DNA of 64,000 nucleotides from Sphingobium sp. Cam5-1 (lineage in GTDB: Bacteria > Pseudomonadota > Alphaproteobacteria > Sphingomonadales > Sphingomonadaceae), in the NCBI RefSeq assembly GCF_015693305.1, contig NZ_CP065140.1, positions 1 to 64,000 on the forward strand, read 5' to 3'. Positions 54,075 to 63,186 of the stretch are shown one piece after another. Numbering within the stretch: the stretch's first letter is position 1; the number at the start of each line of letters is the position of its first letter. The notes beneath the pieces were generated by a model, which was given only the letters and a program-made list of their open reading frames with translations, was not told the origin of the DNA and ran no database searches. The position numbers were made by a program, and so were the translations under genes.

Positions 54075-55866
54075 CGGCATTCCCCTCGTCGAGCTGATCA
54101 AGGATGCGGCGGGATTCCTGGATGCGGGCCTCCGCAAGCGCACGGCTCTCGGGGTCGAGGTCATCACGTCGGATCAATGCGGTGTTGCGTCGAAGGCGCG
54201 CTTCCCAGACCGGCCTATGCTTGTCGGTCACCGCAAAGTTCGCGCAAGTCGAGCAGGTGCCTTGCGTGCGGAGCGCCGGGTTCGGTTCGCGCTCCCCGCC
54301 AAGACAGGCGGAGGTTTCCCGGCGGTAGAGGCAGTATCCCCAGTCACAGACACCGAGGCGCATATCCGTTTCGGCGAGGATCTGCGTGATGTAGGCATCG
54401 ACGTCACCCGAACGGGTACGGCCACGGAACGGTGATCGTTCGGAGAGCATGGTGCCAGCCTTCCCCGCAACGTGCGGCGCCAGCAGAAGGTCTTCCAGCG
54501 CCTTGCGGGTTTCCCCGGCGGCCTGGTCATCGATCAGTTCGGCGAGTTCGAAGTCGGTGCCGACATAGGCCCGGTCGGTCATCGCCCTGTGGATGTGACC
54601 CAGATGGCGCTGGAGCGCGGTAAGGCCGGTGCGGTCGCGACGTCCGATAAACCGCGAGAACGTCTTGCGCCCTTGATAGGTGGTGAGCCGCCAAGGGCTG
54701 TTCTGATGATTCGGAAGGGACAGGAACGGCGCGAACCGCTCGTTGAGCCGGACATTGACCATGGACGAGTGCAGTCGCGCCACCGGCATGGTCGTCGGAA
54801 GCGGCGAGCGACCGCGGCCGAGTTGATGCAGCCATAGACCCCGGTTGCCGCTGAGTTCGCGAAGCGGCGCAGAGAGGCGTTCGAGGATATGAACCGCGCG
54901 CTGGACCGGCTCGGGCGCGAGCCAGCGGTGGATGTCGCCATGCTCCGTCAGCGACGTCTTCGTGATCGTGCCGACCAGATAGACGTGGTCCTCCCCGCCA
55001 CCGCCCGCCGCGTGGCGCTCGAGACAGCCCTCTTCGAGCCTGAGTATCTCGGAAGCTCTCGCGCCAACAAGATAGGCGATGACGACGAAGCAGGCATCGC
55101 TGAGCCGGTCGAGCATGAACGCCAGACGGCGCAGCGGCCAGTCCGGATTCGGATACCGATCCCCATAGGGACAGGGCTCATCCAGCATAGCGCGTCTGAC
55201 GTGCCAATGGAGCATGCGCCCCTGATGCCGCAGCCGGAACTGGTCATAGAGATCTTCAAGATGGTCGCGCAGCGCGAGTATCTGATCCGCTGGATTGCCG
55301 AGAAGATCAATCGCGCCGCTAACCAACGGCACGGCGATTTCGTCAGGTGTATAAGGGTGGCGGCCATAAGGCTTCCAGTGTCGCTTCCCGATCGATGCAA
55401 CGCGAGGCGGTGGTGCCGGGGGCGCGTCATCCAGCTTGTCGCGCTGCATATGGAAGGTGCGGATCGTGCCGAGATGGCCTTCGGCAGTGCTGAGCGAGAG
55501 TAAGGCGCCATTTCTGCCCGGACGGGCGCGCAACATCGTCACGAACCGATCGACGGCATCTCGGTCGAGATCCTTGAAGCATCGGACGTTTTCCGCCGCC
55601 ATCCATCGAACAAGGAAGCGGACGTGGCTGAAGTGACCGCGGATGGTTTCCTTTCGGAGCGGCATCCGCCCTTCGGGTGGATCGTGCCGTAGCGAGAGCA
55701 GGAACAGTTCCGCCGCATGCCGGAGCGGCGTCCAGTGGTCGTCGTCGAACCGGCTTCCGTCCGGCATTTCGAAGCCCCAGTTGAACGTCATCGCGGGGAG
55801 CTCGCCCCTATCGGGAGGCGCTGCCACCGAGGCTTGGAAGAGAGTGGGTGCTGGCGCGGATACCAT
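54058..55866 (-). CDS. Tyrosine recombinase (Tn554-like, third gene)
   Basis: A 602-residue integrase-type protein. The catalytic region has Arg in VGARASEILRLEEG (about 270), then YQGRKTFSRFIGRR in place of the usual H-x-x-R, and TDRAYVGTD with the likely Tyr (about 434). The C-terminal part is Cys-containing (TCSTCANFA), possibly a zinc knuckle. It is third in the trio. Confidence 0.82.
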   Translation of the reverse strand: MVSAPAPTLFQASVAAPPDRGELPAMTFNWGFEMPDGSRFDDDHWTPLRHAAELFLLSLRHDPPEGRMPLRKETIRGHFSHVRFLVRWMAAENVRCFKDLDRDAVDRFVTMLRARPGRNGALLSLSTAEGHLGTIRTFHMQRDKLDDAPPAPPPRVASIGKRHWKPYGRHPYTPDEIAVPLVSGAIDLLGNPADQILALRDHLEDLYDQFRLRHQGRMLHWHVRRAMLDEPCPYGDRYPNPDWPLRRLAFMLDRLSDACFVVIAYLVGARASEILRLEEGCLERHAAGGGGEDHVYLVGTITKTSLTEHGDIHRWLAPEPVQRAVHILERLSAPLRELSGNRGLWLHQLGRGRSPLPTTMPVARLHSSMVNVRLNERFAPFLSLPNHQNSPWRLTTYQGRKTFSRFIGRRDRTGLTALQRHLGHIHRAMTDRAYVGTDFELAELIDDQAAGETRKALEDLLLAPHVAGKAGTMLSERSPFRGRTRSGDVDAYITQILAETDMRLGVCDWGYCLYRRETSACLGGEREPNPALRTQGTCSTCANFAVTDKHRPVWEARLRRNTALIRRDDLDPESRALAEARIQESRRILDQLDEGNADGIRD

Positions 55867-55870
55867 GACG

Positions 55871-57691
55871 CTATTCCAGATCCGGCAGCGGCGGCAGGGC
55901 AGACATGATCCGCTCTGCCGCTGGCATCATTTCGGGCGGGAATGCCGGGAGCAGGTCTTGTGTGAGCACCTGAAGGCTGGGCGTGTAGAACAGGCCGAAC
56001 CGGATCGGGTCGATCCGCTCCCGCGCCATTTCAAGATGCCGCATGGCCTGGACGATCCGCGCCAGGTGACCCAGGTCGATCGGAACAACCAGTCCCGGAC
56101 AGGCAAGGCAGCCGCCGAGTTTCGGGCACATCCGGCCAGGACGTGCGTGGGCGCTGTCGGTCGGGTTCAGGCAGTCATGGCCGAACAGGACCGTCACTCG
56201 AGTATCGGCACCTGCTTTTCGGGATCGTCCGCGGTGTGTGGGCGTCTCTCCGCCAACCCATCTGATCATCAGCGACTGGAGCCGCGCGATCGTGTCGCGC
56301 TCGAGGCGGCGAACAGCCTCGCCATCGACATAGATGTCGGTGGTGACGATGCTCGCATGATTGAGGACGGCCTTGGCCGCCATGATATCGCCCTGCGACG
56401 CGGTATAATGGGCACTGGCCATGCTGCTGCGGAACAGCTTGGGCGAGAAGTCGGGAAGCAGTGGACGGGCTTTGCCGGAGTGCGCTTCGTTCCATGAGGC
56501 GATTGCAGCGTTCTGACGTTCGTAGAAGCGGAGCATTGCTGATCGCAGCGTGGCCTGCACAATATGACCAGCCTGGTACTCACGCTCGAGGCGGCCTGTC
56601 GTCATAAGGAAGCGGTGCAGGAACAGCCGGTTGCGCTCAGATGCTTCCACATGCGGAAGCAACGGCTCCGTCATCGCGAGCATCTTCTCGATCAGCCGCG
56701 GTGCCGCATAGGGGCGGCGGTTATCGAAGGACCGCCGCTGCAGGCGCTTCACCTTGCCGCCGGCACGGGGTTTCACCCACTCGACCATGATGCGATTCCG
56801 GTCGAGGGGATGGGGCACGAGACAGTCGCGCTTGATTTGGCGTAGCGGCCCCGCGTTGGCCGCTGTCTGGATCAACAGCGCGATGTAGAACGCCGTCAGG
56901 GTGTCCGTCGTGATATGCAGATAGCCTTCGACCGAAGCGATCTTGTGCGCCTTCGGCAGGGACTTCTGACGGAAGCCTAGCCGTCGCAAGCCTTTGCCTC
57001 CAGGAGACAGACCATCATTGGCCCGGTGGAGCCGCCATATCCATCGGTCCAGTCCTTCCCCGCGCCACGAAGGCCGTGGCGGCAACTCCGGTAGCGCTAT
57101 GACGGCCTGGCCATATTGGAACTTTTCCCAGGCCGCATCGATCTCGGCATAGCAGGCTGCCAGCACCGACCTCATCTGGGCCGGCGTTAACCGCTCTTGC
57201 GGCAACCGCTGGGTGCCCGCGAGCGGGATCGCATTATTGGGCACGGCGAAGTCGGGGGCGAACAGGCCTGGATTGTCCGCGATCGCGCGATTGAGGACTG
57301 GCCGGACCATACTGAGCTGACCGGATTGTGATACAACACCACGCCTGCGCCCGTTGGTGGGCTTCGCCAGCCAGGTGATGAACCGGCGGATCGTCGCCAT
57401 ATCGAGATCAGCCGCGCGGCCGATGCGCCCGTCTTCGCGCAGGAACCTGCCGAACACGCGCAGCGCGAACCAGCGAGCGGTGCGGGTCGCGGCGCTGGAC
57501 GCCACATCATGATCGCGGAAGGCCCTGGCCAGAGCCGTGGTGATATCGCTTGGCATCCCGAACAACGCCGGGTCGAAGCGTTGAGCAACCTTCCCCCATT
57601 CATTGTGGAACCGGATTTCGGCGATCTCCGCCGGATGGTTCACCGGTGTCGGATCGAGCCGTAGCGTTCGGTCGAGGCGCCTCCTAGCCAT
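55871..57691 (-). CDS. Tyrosine recombinase (Tn554-like, second gene)
   Basis: A 606-residue protein. The Arg region reads TAANAGPLRQIKRDCL, the second box LFRSSMASAHYTASQGD without the usual HxxRH, and then LNHASIVTTDIYVDGEA with the likely Tyr near 453. A Cys cluster (CPKLGGCLACPG) lies near the end. It overlaps the first recombinase gene by eight bases. Confidence 0.82.
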   Translation of the reverse strand: MARRRLDRTLRLDPTPVNHPAEIAEIRFHNEWGKVAQRFDPALFGMPSDITTALARAFRDHDVASSAATRTARWFALRVFGRFLREDGRIGRAADLDMATIRRFITWLAKPTNGRRRGVVSQSGQLSMVRPVLNRAIADNPGLFAPDFAVPNNAIPLAGTQRLPQERLTPAQMRSVLAACYAEIDAAWEKFQYGQAVIALPELPPRPSWRGEGLDRWIWRLHRANDGLSPGGKGLRRLGFRQKSLPKAHKIASVEGYLHITTDTLTAFYIALLIQTAANAGPLRQIKRDCLVPHPLDRNRIMVEWVKPRAGGKVKRLQRRSFDNRRPYAAPRLIEKMLAMTEPLLPHVEASERNRLFLHRFLMTTGRLEREYQAGHIVQATLRSAMLRFYERQNAAIASWNEAHSGKARPLLPDFSPKLFRSSMASAHYTASQGDIMAAKAVLNHASIVTTDIYVDGEAVRRLERDTIARLQSLMIRWVGGETPTHRGRSRKAGADTRVTVLFGHDCLNPTDSAHARPGRMCPKLGGCLACPGLVVPIDLGHLARIVQAMRHLEMARERIDPIRFGLFYTPSLQVLTQDLLPAFPPEMMPAAERIMSALPPLPDLE

Positions 57692-58826
57692 CGGCGGGGA
57701 TCAACTCGCCGTAAAGATAGGCGAGACTTTCGCTCAGGTCGCGCTCGTGCAGCTCGACGCAGCGTAAATAAATCGCGGTGGTCGTGATCGAAGCGTGACC
57801 GAGCAGCACCTGCACGACCTTGAGCGGGTTGAGATCCGGGTTGGTGCGGGCCTGGAGCTGGAGACGGGCAAGCATCGCCATCGCGAAGGTATGGCGGAGC
57901 CAGTGCAGCGTGCCCTGGAGATTTGCGGCCGCGAACGCCTCCGCGATCTGCGTGGTCAGGAGCTTGCGTGTGAGGGCACGGCCATGCTCGTTCAACAGGA
58001 GATTGGGTGGCGCACGATATCGCCGGTCGGAACGGCGGGCACGGCGGACGATCCGGGCGCGGTCCTCGCCGACATACCAATGCGTCTGATCGAGCAGCCG
58101 GAGCGGCGGATAGACCGTCCTCGGGCGGTCGCCCTTGGTGATGTGGAGCGCTACGCCGACCAGCGGGTCGCTGTCGAGATCAAGGGGCCAGCTATCCGGG
58201 ATCTGGTCGATGGCGAGCGCGCAAAGCTCCTTGCGGCGTAGCCCCGCACCAAGCGCCCATTGCGCGGCAAGTCGCGCGGTGGGCCTGAGATGCGCGAACA
58301 GCCGCGCCAGCTCGTCGGCGCGCAATGGCCGCGGCAGCTTTTCGGGGCGCGAGACGATCAGTTCGTTGACCTGTCGGCGTTGCAGACCGGGCCGGTAGGC
58401 TCCGTCGAGCACCAGCGTCATCTTCTCGGTCAGCCGGAATGGACAATGGTCGATCAGCCCCCGGTCGAGCGCCCAGCCATAGAAGCGGCAGACAGTGGAG
58501 ACGCGCGCGTTGATCGTGGTTCGGGCATAGGGCCGCCCGGTATGCGCGCTGGGGTTTTCCAGCATCCGGTTGCGATAGGCGGCGATGACACGCTCGTCGG
58601 CCTCGCGCCACTCGATCCCCGATCGATCGAGCGTGTCGAACCAGTCGTGGAGATGCTCGCCATAGGTCCGCACGGTTTCCGACGCATGCGCACCACCGCT
58701 GCGCTCGGCATGCTCCAGCAGCCAGACGAACGCCGGTTCGATGATCGCCATGTCGGCGTCGAACAGGATCGGAAAGCCGGCGGGGATACCCAGCTCACCC
58801 GCGACAGCCCGGATGATCGATACCAT
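57684..58826 (-). CDS. Tyrosine recombinase (Tn554-like, first gene)
   Basis: A 380-residue recombinase with a complete catalytic set: Arg in LGAGLRRKELCAL (about 195), HWLRHTFAMAML (about 308), LGHASITTTAIYLRC with Tyr near 351. It is the most conventional of the three and resembles TnpA of Tn554. It is divergent from the ars operon. Confidence 0.88.
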   Translation of the reverse strand: MVSIIRAVAGELGIPAGFPILFDADMAIIEPAFVWLLEHAERSGGAHASETVRTYGEHLHDWFDTLDRSGIEWREADERVIAAYRNRMLENPSAHTGRPYARTTINARVSTVCRFYGWALDRGLIDHCPFRLTEKMTLVLDGAYRPGLQRRQVNELIVSRPEKLPRPLRADELARLFAHLRPTARLAAQWALGAGLRRKELCALAIDQIPDSWPLDLDSDPLVGVALHITKGDRPRTVYPPLRLLDQTHWYVGEDRARIVRRARRSDRRYRAPPNLLLNEHGRALTRKLLTTQIAEAFAAANLQGTLHWLRHTFAMAMLARLQLQARTNPDLNPLKVVQVLLGHASITTTAIYLRCVELHERDLSESLAYLYGELIPADG

Positions 58827-58943
58827 GATGTCGGATTCCCCCGCGCAAGGGTTCCGGCGGACGATACATGCGTTGGGCGGTTAACGGGTCGCGGCTTCGG
58901 CGGAGCGACGGGTTTTCGGGATGCAGCGCCGATCGGCTCGTGA

Positions 58944-58978
58944 TTGACTCCACCATATTACGGATATACCCGTAATAT
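58944..58978 (+). promoter_or_regulatory. ars promoter with ArsR-type operator
   Basis: A TTGACT -35-like box at 58944-58949 is followed by the palindrome ATATTACGG-N6-CCGTAATAT at 58955-58978. This is a plausible ArsR operator overlapping the -10 region of the ars operon. Confidence 0.7.
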
Positions 58979-59004
58979 CATTGAGTCGTCAGGAGGCCCG
59001 TTCT

Positions 59005-59452
59005 ATGAAGCGCATGCATCTGCACGTCAGCGTGGCCGACCTCGCCCGGTCGATCCAGTTCTACGAGACCCTGTTCGGTGCCGCGCCGGTCGTCGTGAAG
59101 GACGATTACGCCAAGTGGATGCTCGACGATCCCAAGGTCAACTTCGCGATCTCGGAGCGCGCGCGCGACGGGCATCGACCATATCGGCCTTCAGGTCGAC
59201 AGCGCCGAGGAACTGGCCGAGTTGTCCGGTCGGCTGAAGGCGGCAGGCACCGAGACGTTCGACCAGGAAGCAACCACCTGCTGCTACGCGAAGTCGGACA
59301 AGAGCTGGGTGTATGATCCTGCCGGCGTCCGCTGGGAGACCTTCTTCACCTTTGGCGAAGCGACCAGCTATGGCGAAGACGAAGTCCTGCCCGAGCCGAC
59401 AGGGGCGGCGTGCTGCGGTCCGGCCTCGGCGCCCAAGCAGGCGTGCTGCTGA
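59005..59452 (+). pseudogene. ArsI/CadI-like gene with frameshift
   Basis: The first frame reads MKRMHLHVSVADLARSIQFY to NFAISERARD; the second reads GIDHIGLQVDSAEELAELSG to the end, including TTCCYAKSDKSWVYDP. They join as one ArsI/CadI-like vicinal-oxygen-chelate protein if two bases are restored in a GC repeat near 59157-59167. A Cys-rich tail ends GAACCGPASAPKQACC. It is a pseudogene, a slippage variant or a sequencing error. Confidence 0.8.
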
Positions 59453-59808
59453 TGGACGGGAGCACCGCCGTTTCAGCGCTCTCCGCGCTCGCGCATCAGG
59501 GGCGTCTGGAAGTATTCCGCCTACTAGTGCGCGCCGGCAAGGACGGTATGGCGTCCGGCGAGATCGCGCGCGCGACCGGCCACGTCCCACAGACGCTTTC
59601 GGGCAACCTCAACATCCTCGGACATGCCGGGCTGGTGTCATCGCGGCGCGAAGGCCGCTCGATCATCTACACCGCCGATTATGGGTGCATGACCGATCTG
59701 CTCGGGTTCCTCATGGAGGATTGCTGCGCGGGCAAGCCGGAGATCTGCGCGCCGCTCGCCGAGGTCGTCGCCAAAGCCGCCTGCTGTCAGCCCGGAGCCG
59801 TCCAGTGA
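59452..59808 (+). CDS. arsR: ArsR-family arsenic-responsive repressor
   Basis: A 118-residue ArsR/SmtB winged-helix repressor: LAHQGRLEVFRLLVRAGKDG, then GHVPQTLSGNLNILGHAGLV. The metalloid-binding Cys are C-terminal (EDCCAGKPEICAP), like the A. ferrooxidans type, not in the alpha-3 helix. It overlaps the ArsI-like stop and should bind the palindrome at 58955. Confidence 0.88.
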   Translation: MDGSTAVSALSALAHQGRLEVFRLLVRAGKDGMASGEIARATGHVPQTLSGNLNILGHAGLVSSRREGRSIIYTADYGCMTDLLGFLMEDCCAGKPEICAPLAEVVAKAACCQPGAVQ

Positions 59809-60233
59809 CCGACATCATCATCTATCACAACCCGGACTGCGGCACCTCGCGTAACACGCTCGCGATGATCCGCAATGCCGGGATCGAGCCGCATGTCGTC
59901 GAGTATCTGAAGACACCGCCGAGCCGGGCGATGCTGGTCTGGTTGATCGGGCGCATGAACATCGCGCCGCGCACCCTTCTGCGCGAGAAGGGAACGCCTT
60001 TCGCTGATCTGGGCTTGGGCGACCCTTCCCTGTCGGATGACCAGCTCATCGACGCGATGATGGCGCATCCGATCCTGATCAACCGCCCGATCGTGGTGTC
60101 ACCGGTGGGCGTGAAGCTCTGCCGCCCGTCCGAAGCCATACTCGATCTGTTGCCCGCTCCCCAGCTCGGAGCCTTCGCGAAGGAGGACGGCGAGAAGGTG
60201 ATCGACGACGCCGGCAACAGGATCGGCGCATGA
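59805..60233 (+). CDS. arsC: Glutaredoxin-type arsenate reductase
   Basis: A 142-residue ArsC that reduces arsenate to arsenite. The catalytic motif is HNPDCGTSRNTLAMI with Cys12. The GTG start at 59805 overlaps the arsR stop; PSRAMLVWLIGRM and NRPIVVSPVGVKLCRPSE are family-typical. It is upstream of the efflux permease. Confidence 0.92.
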   Translation: MTDIIIYHNPDCGTSRNTLAMIRNAGIEPHVVEYLKTPPSRAMLVWLIGRMNIAPRTLLREKGTPFADLGLGDPSLSDDQLIDAMMAHPILINRPIVVSPVGVKLCRPSEAILDLLPAPQLGAFAKEDGEKVIDDAGNRIGA

Positions 60234-61285
60234 CCGATGCCGCGCTTGACGACGCTCGACCCGCGATTGGCTTCTTCGAACGCTATCTGAGCGTCTGGGT
60301 CGCGGCCTGCATCGCACTCGGCTACGCGCTGCCCGGCCTGTTCGCCGCGATCGCCGCGGCCGAGGTCGCTCGCGTCAACCTCGTGGTGGCGGTGCTGATC
60401 TGGCTGATGATCGTGCCGATGCTGCTCAAGATCGATCTCGGCGCGCTGGGGGCGGTGCGCCAGCATTGGAAGGGTGTCGGCGTCACCCTGTTCATCAACT
60501 GGGCGGTCAAACCCTTCTCGATGGCCCTGCTCGGCACGCTATTCCTGGGATGGCTGTTCCGCCCGCTGCTACCCCAAGCCGAGATCAGCTCCTACATCGC
60601 CGGGCTGATCCTGCTCGCGGCCGCGCCCTGCACCGCTATGGTGTTCGTCTGGTCGAACCTCTGCGACGGCGAGCCCAACTATACGCTGAGCCAGGTGGCG
60701 CTGAACGACATCATCATGGTGTTCGCCTTCGCGCCGATCGTCGCGCTACTGCTGGGCGTCGCGTCGGTGACGGTGCCGTGGGACACGCTGCTGATTTCGG
60801 TCGCCCTCTATATCGTGATCCCGGTGATTGCCGCACAGCTCATCCGCCGGGCGGTGCTTACCGCGGGCGGACAATCGGCCCTCGATCGCCTGCTTGGGCT
60901 GCTCGGGCCGGTATCGCTGGTCGCGCTGTTGACGACGCTGGTGCTGCTGTTCGGGTTTCAGGGCAAGGCGATCATCGCCAACCCGCTGGTGATTGCGCTG
61001 ATCGCGGTGCCGATCCTCATCCAGGTCTATTTCAATGCCGGGCTGGCCTATTGGCTGAGCCGCCGGTTCGGCGTGGCCTGGTGCGTCGCGGCGCCGGCCG
61101 CGCTCATCGGCGCGTCCAACTTTTTCGAGCTGGCGGTCGCCGCCGCGATCAGCCTGTTCGGCCTGGGCTCCGGCGCGGCACTCGCTACCGTCGTCGGCGT
61201 ATTGGTCGAAGTGCCGGTGATGCTCTCGGTGGTCGGCATCGTTAAGCGCACCCGGCCTTGGTATGAACGCCGGGCGCTCGCCTGA
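60230..61285 (+). CDS. ACR3-family arsenite efflux permease
   Basis: A 351-residue membrane protein with about ten helices. The ACR3 signature [20 protein letters not shown] holds the conserved Cys. It exports arsenite made by ArsC. The start overlaps the arsC stop. Confidence 0.92.
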   Translation: MTDAALDDARPAIGFFERYLSVWVAACIALGYALPGLFAAIAAAEVARVNLVVAVLIWLMIVPMLLKIDLGALGAVRQHWKGVGVTLFINWAVKPFSMALLGTLFLGWLFRPLLPQAEISSYIAGLILLAAAPCTAMVFVWSNLCDGEPNYTLSQVALNDIIMVFAFAPIVALLLGVASVTVPWDTLLISVALYIVIPVIAAQLIRRAVLTAGGQSALDRLLGLLGPVSLVALLTTLVLLFGFQGKAIIANPLVIALIAVPILIQVYFNAGLAYWLSRRFGVAWCVAAPAALIGASNFFELAVAAAISLFGLGSGAALATVVGVLVEVPVMLSVVGIVKRTRPWYERRALA

Positions 61286-61315
61286 CGCGCGGACGATCCA
61301 AATCGTGACGCTGAA

Positions 61316-61386
61316 GTGAAGAAGGATCAGACCGGCCGCCGCCAGCTTTTTGGGTTAGCGCGTCGTCCGGCCTGACCCTTCTTCAC
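61316..61386. repeat. 20-base imperfect inverted repeat near transposon end
   Basis: GTGAAGAAGGATCAGACCGG at 61316-61335 matches the reverse complement of 61367-61386 at 18 of 20 positions. It lies 40-110 bases inside the right end, so it may be a recombinase site or the ars terminator. Confidence 0.7.
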
Positions 61387-61408
61387 GACGAGGTAACAAG
61401 ACACTCAC

Positions 61409-61786
61409 TCAGGCTGGACCTAAACTGCAGGATTTGCCGCCAAGCGAAATACTCGGCAGGGTCGCGTTGGTGAGGACATTGGCGAGGATGTCGTAATAAG
61501 GAGGCCAATGCTTGAAGCGTCGGGGCACATAGCGGACCACCTCATAGGGAATGCCGCGCGCCGCCATCCAGGCGGCTATCATGACCTGGTAGTCGTAAGT
61601 TTCGGGCTTCTCGGCACCCGTGTCGGCGCTGAGCACGAGGTCAGGCGGAGTGCCGCGGCTTTCAAGTTCGACAAGCAGGGCAGTGCTGTCCACGCCCATG
61701 CCATATGCAAGGACGACCGGTGCCGGCGGGTGAATCTGGATGGTACCGGGAATCCGCAGGAGCGAAGGAAAAGCGGTTGCGTTCAT
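61409..61786 (-). pseudogene. PAPS-reductase-like gene, 5' half
   Basis: The frame starts MNATAFPSLLRIPGTIQIHP, contains the nucleotide-binding VVLAYGMGVDSTALLVEL (SGGxDS-like P-loop variant) and ends GGKSCSL followed by a stop inside the transposon end (GPA, then TGA). It continues at 53508 in the ancestral gene. Confidence 0.85.
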
Positions 61787-61927
61787 GGGAAGACTCCGAT
61801 CTCGCGCAGCCAATCTGCGCACCGAGCGCCGCCCATGCAGACGACGCGCACGACCGGGCTCCAGGATGAAAGATTGAGGTCGTGATGCGGCGGCTGCGGG
61901 CAGCGAACTTCGCGGCGTGGGTGTGTA

Positions 61928-62572
61928 TCACGCGACCAGGCGCGGCGCGTCTGGGGCGGATGCGGGAAGCCTCAATTCCTGACGAATGCGCGTTGCGAAC
62001 TGCTCAGGTTCAAGGAGGTCCCGGACCGACGCCCAATAGTTGCGCTGACCAATATGGTCGTGCCGATCCTGCACTTTGCGAAAGCAGACCTCGCGGCCAG
62101 GTCCGAACGGACCAAGCGACAGCTGGACCCAGATGCTCTCCCCGTGGAGCGTAACATCGCCCGAGACGGCGGGACCGGCCTTGTTTGAGCGAATGTCGAA
62201 ACTGCCGTCCTCAAGGGCAAGAGCTGCTGCAAGATGGCGCATGGCCGTCCGGCCTTGGGCATGGAAGAGGCGCTTGGCCGGTGCATCATAGGCGACCCCA
62301 CGGACCGCCAGGATCTTGAGCATCGGCCTGCCGCGAAGTTCTTCGACCTGCGCGACACAGGCGCGGCGAAGATCCGCGTCGTCGGTCCGCTGTGCGCCGA
62401 TCTGCGACAGGTGGCGCACAAGCAGAATGACGGCGGGGTCGGTTTCGACAGGAAGCCCGGCATTGCGGCAATCGGTGATGGCGGCCTGGATCGCGTGGAG
62501 CGAGGTCTCAATCGTGGCCAGTGCGCTCGGGTCTAAGGCCTGGCTGTAGCGGAAGGTGACATCGTAGCTCAT
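61928..62572 (-). CDS. Plasmid hypothetical protein
   Basis: A 214-residue protein starting MSYDVTFRYSQALDPSALAT, with CCGGAGGA upstream. The region WVQLSLGPFGPGREVCFRKV is beta-rich. No family is recognised. It is the gene upstream of the split PAPS-reductase-like gene. Confidence 0.65.
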   Translation of the reverse strand: MSYDVTFRYSQALDPSALATIETSLHAIQAAITDCRNAGLPVETDPAVILLVRHLSQIGAQRTDDADLRRACVAQVEELRGRPMLKILAVRGVAYDAPAKRLFHAQGRTAMRHLAAALALEDGSFDIRSNKAGPAVSGDVTLHGESIWVQLSLGPFGPGREVCFRKVQDRHDHIGQRNYWASVRDLLEPEQFATRIRQELRLPASAPDAPRLVA

Positions 62573-62886
62573 GGCGTCCTCCGGAAATTTGAGCGGTGCA
62601 TTCGCTCGCGCACTCCTTCCCCCTCCCCTTTTCCCCGGGTACCGCCTGAATGGCGACATCACCTGCTGAAGACTTGATAGCCACCGTTCCGATGCCGTCG
62701 GCGACATGCCGAGGCGCAAACACGGAGAACCGACAGGTGGCGAGCGCCCTCTCCGAGCCAGTTTGTGGCGGGTGGTTCGACCAGGTGGGCGCCAATCAGG
62801 GCAACGTCCGTGAAGCTTATGCCGCGCGTCGGCGTCCGCCACGTCCATGGGCGCGCCCAAAACAGCCGTCCCTTGCGACTGACTGA
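62573..62886. other. 314-base gap, no confident gene
   Basis: It includes the pyrimidine-rich spacer element at 62613-62636 (minus: GGGGAAAAGGGGAGGGGGAA). No supported coding frame is seen. Confidence 0.45.
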
Positions 62887-63129
62887 TTAATCCTCGGGAT
62901 GCGAAACGGCCTCGTCGAACGACAGGATGAAGATCGTTTGGCCGTGCTCATCTGCGATCTGAATCGAACCGCCAAGATCCAGTACACCACGGCTGATCTC
63001 TTCGCAGATCAACGAACGCGCGCCGGCGATCGCATAATCGCGCGCGGCCGCGAAATCTGGCAACAACACCCCTTCTGGATCAAGGGAAATGCCCGAACGA
63101 TCACGCACGTGGAAATAATAGCGCGCCAT
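62887..63129 (-). CDS. DUF6894 family protein
   Basis: An 80-residue protein starting MARYYFHVRDRSGISLDPEG, then LPDFAAARDYAIAGARSLIC. The family is DUF6894 as I recall it, of unknown function and common in alphaproteobacteria. It is divergent from the Crp/Fnr gene across 57 bases. Confidence 0.75.
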   Translation of the reverse strand: MARYYFHVRDRSGISLDPEGVLLPDFAAARDYAIAGARSLICEEISRGVLDLGGSIQIADEHGQTIFILSFDEAVSHPED

Positions 63130-63186
63130 CGTGAGGTATATACTGCATATGGAATATTGGCTCAGTAACTCAGGCTGGATTATCCG

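Larger units (their letters stand above)
53509..61424. mobile_element. Tn554-like transposon carrying ars genes
   Basis: About 7.9 kb between the halves of one gene. The left end is TTAGGTCTGG (53515 on), and the right end read inward is TTAGGTCCAG (61423 back). Six or seven extra bases (GGAACA) sit between the left host sequence and TTAGGTC, as expected for coupling bases of a Tn554-type element. It holds three tyrosine recombinases plus a DUF6262 gene on the minus strand and an ars operon on the plus strand. No target duplication is seen. Confidence 0.85.

Noticed and set aside
59222..59452. Separate small Cys-rich gene in the ars operon
   Set aside because: It is the C-terminal part of the ArsI/CadI-like protein after the frameshift, not an independent gene.
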